Assembly: GCA_022865965.1 (NCBI GenBank)
Contig: JALHTS010000207.1
Span: 1-8,878 of the forward strand
DNA: 8,878 bases
From: Ignavibacteriaceae bacterium
Lineage (GTDB): Bacteria > Bacteroidota > Ignavibacteria > Ignavibacteriales > Ignavibacteriaceae
Reading direction: 5' to 3'
Part shown: in pieces, positions 8,740 to 8,878 of the stretch
How the letters are laid out: each line of letters begins with the position of its first letter
How positions within the stretch are numbered: the stretch's first letter is position 1
Notes under the pieces: model-generated
Told to the model about the DNA's origin: nothing
Seen by the model: the letters and a program-made list of their open reading frames with translations, nothing else
The model's database searches: none
Position numbers and translations under genes: made by a program

Positions 8740-8809
8740 ATATCCCGTTAGGGATATAATGTTGGTAATAAAATTTACGCAACACTTTAATAAAGTCCCG
8801 TTAGGGACG
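8740..8809 (-). repeat. 70-bp repeat unit with palindromic ends, copy 2 (inverted)
   Basis: Read on the minus strand this unit starts CGTCCCTAACGGGAC and ends TATCCCTAACGGGATAT. On the plus strand it shows ATATCCCGTTAGGGATAT (8740-8757), a 7-bp perfect stem, then AATGTTGGTA (8758-8767), and GTCCCGTTAGGGAC (8795-8808), a 5-bp perfect stem. A 26-bp AT-rich spacer (8714-8739) separates it from copy 1, so the two units form a larger imperfect inverted repeat. Confidence 0.75.
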
Positions 8810-8816
8810 AAATAAT

Positions 8817-8878
8817 CTATTCAGGTTCTTTCAAAAGAAATCTCTCATCATATTCAACTTCAAAGGCTTTAATAAATG
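8817..8878 (-). CDS. C-terminal tail of an unidentified gene, cut by the window edge
   Basis: On the minus strand a frame open from the window edge runs for 19 full codons to TAG at 8819-8817 and reads FIKAFEVEYDERFLLKEPE. Its charged, protein-like composition and its placement just before the intergenic repeats suggest the true end of a gene transcribed in the same direction as the PorV-like gene. The fragment is too short to identify a family. Confidence 0.5.
   Translation of the reverse strand, partial: FIKAFEVEYDERFLLKEPE

Noticed and set aside
8644..8809. CRISPR-like array from repeated GTCCC...GGGAC motifs
   Set aside because: The motifs alternate in orientation, differ in sequence, and are not separated by uniform unique spacers; no cas genes are near.

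Overview
The window is AT-rich bacterial DNA from a member of the Bacteroidota/Chlorobiota supergroup, most likely Ignavibacteria-like. This rests on a type IX secretion (T9SS) type A sorting domain, a PorV/PorQ-family outer-membrane protein, an atpD-atpC pair detached from the other ATP synthase genes, and a promoter that fits the Bacteroidetes TTTG / TAnnTTTG consensus. The lineage is inferred from gene content only.

Layout. Positions 1-156 are a window edge with no decidable gene. A plus-strand cluster follows: an unrecognised 99-residue protein (157-456), an A-type iron-sulfur carrier (476-826), and a Mn-type superoxide dismutase with an N-terminal export-like extension (847-1599). A long hairpin with a T-run (1611-1670) comes next, then a stand-alone LON-domain protein (1678-2304). 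All remaining genes are on the minus strand and converge on this cluster at a strong terminator (2303-2336). Reading leftward from the right edge they are: the C-terminal tail of an unidentified gene (8817-8878), an intergenic inverted pair of 70-bp repeat units (8644-8809), a PorV/PorQ-like protein (7635-8618), an NHL-propeller lipoprotein (6577-7638), a secreted PLD-superfamily protein with a T9SS sorting tail (4268-6577), and atpD and atpC (2363-4179).

How the genes work together. The plus-strand cluster links Fe-S cluster assembly with superoxide defence. The three genes from 8618 down to 4268 overlap by 4 and 1 nucleotides and so look like one translationally coupled unit. It would encode a cell-surface module: an outer-membrane barrel of the T9SS shuttle family, a lipoprotein, and a T9SS cargo enzyme with two intact HKD motifs. 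atpD-atpC follow 88 nt later behind their own apparent promoter, so they are probably an independent housekeeping unit.

The most interesting items are the coupled PorV-like/NHL/PLD module, the paired 70-bp palindromic repeat units just upstream of it, and a small palindromic repeat that sits in frame inside the superoxide dismutase gene and encodes an extra surface loop.
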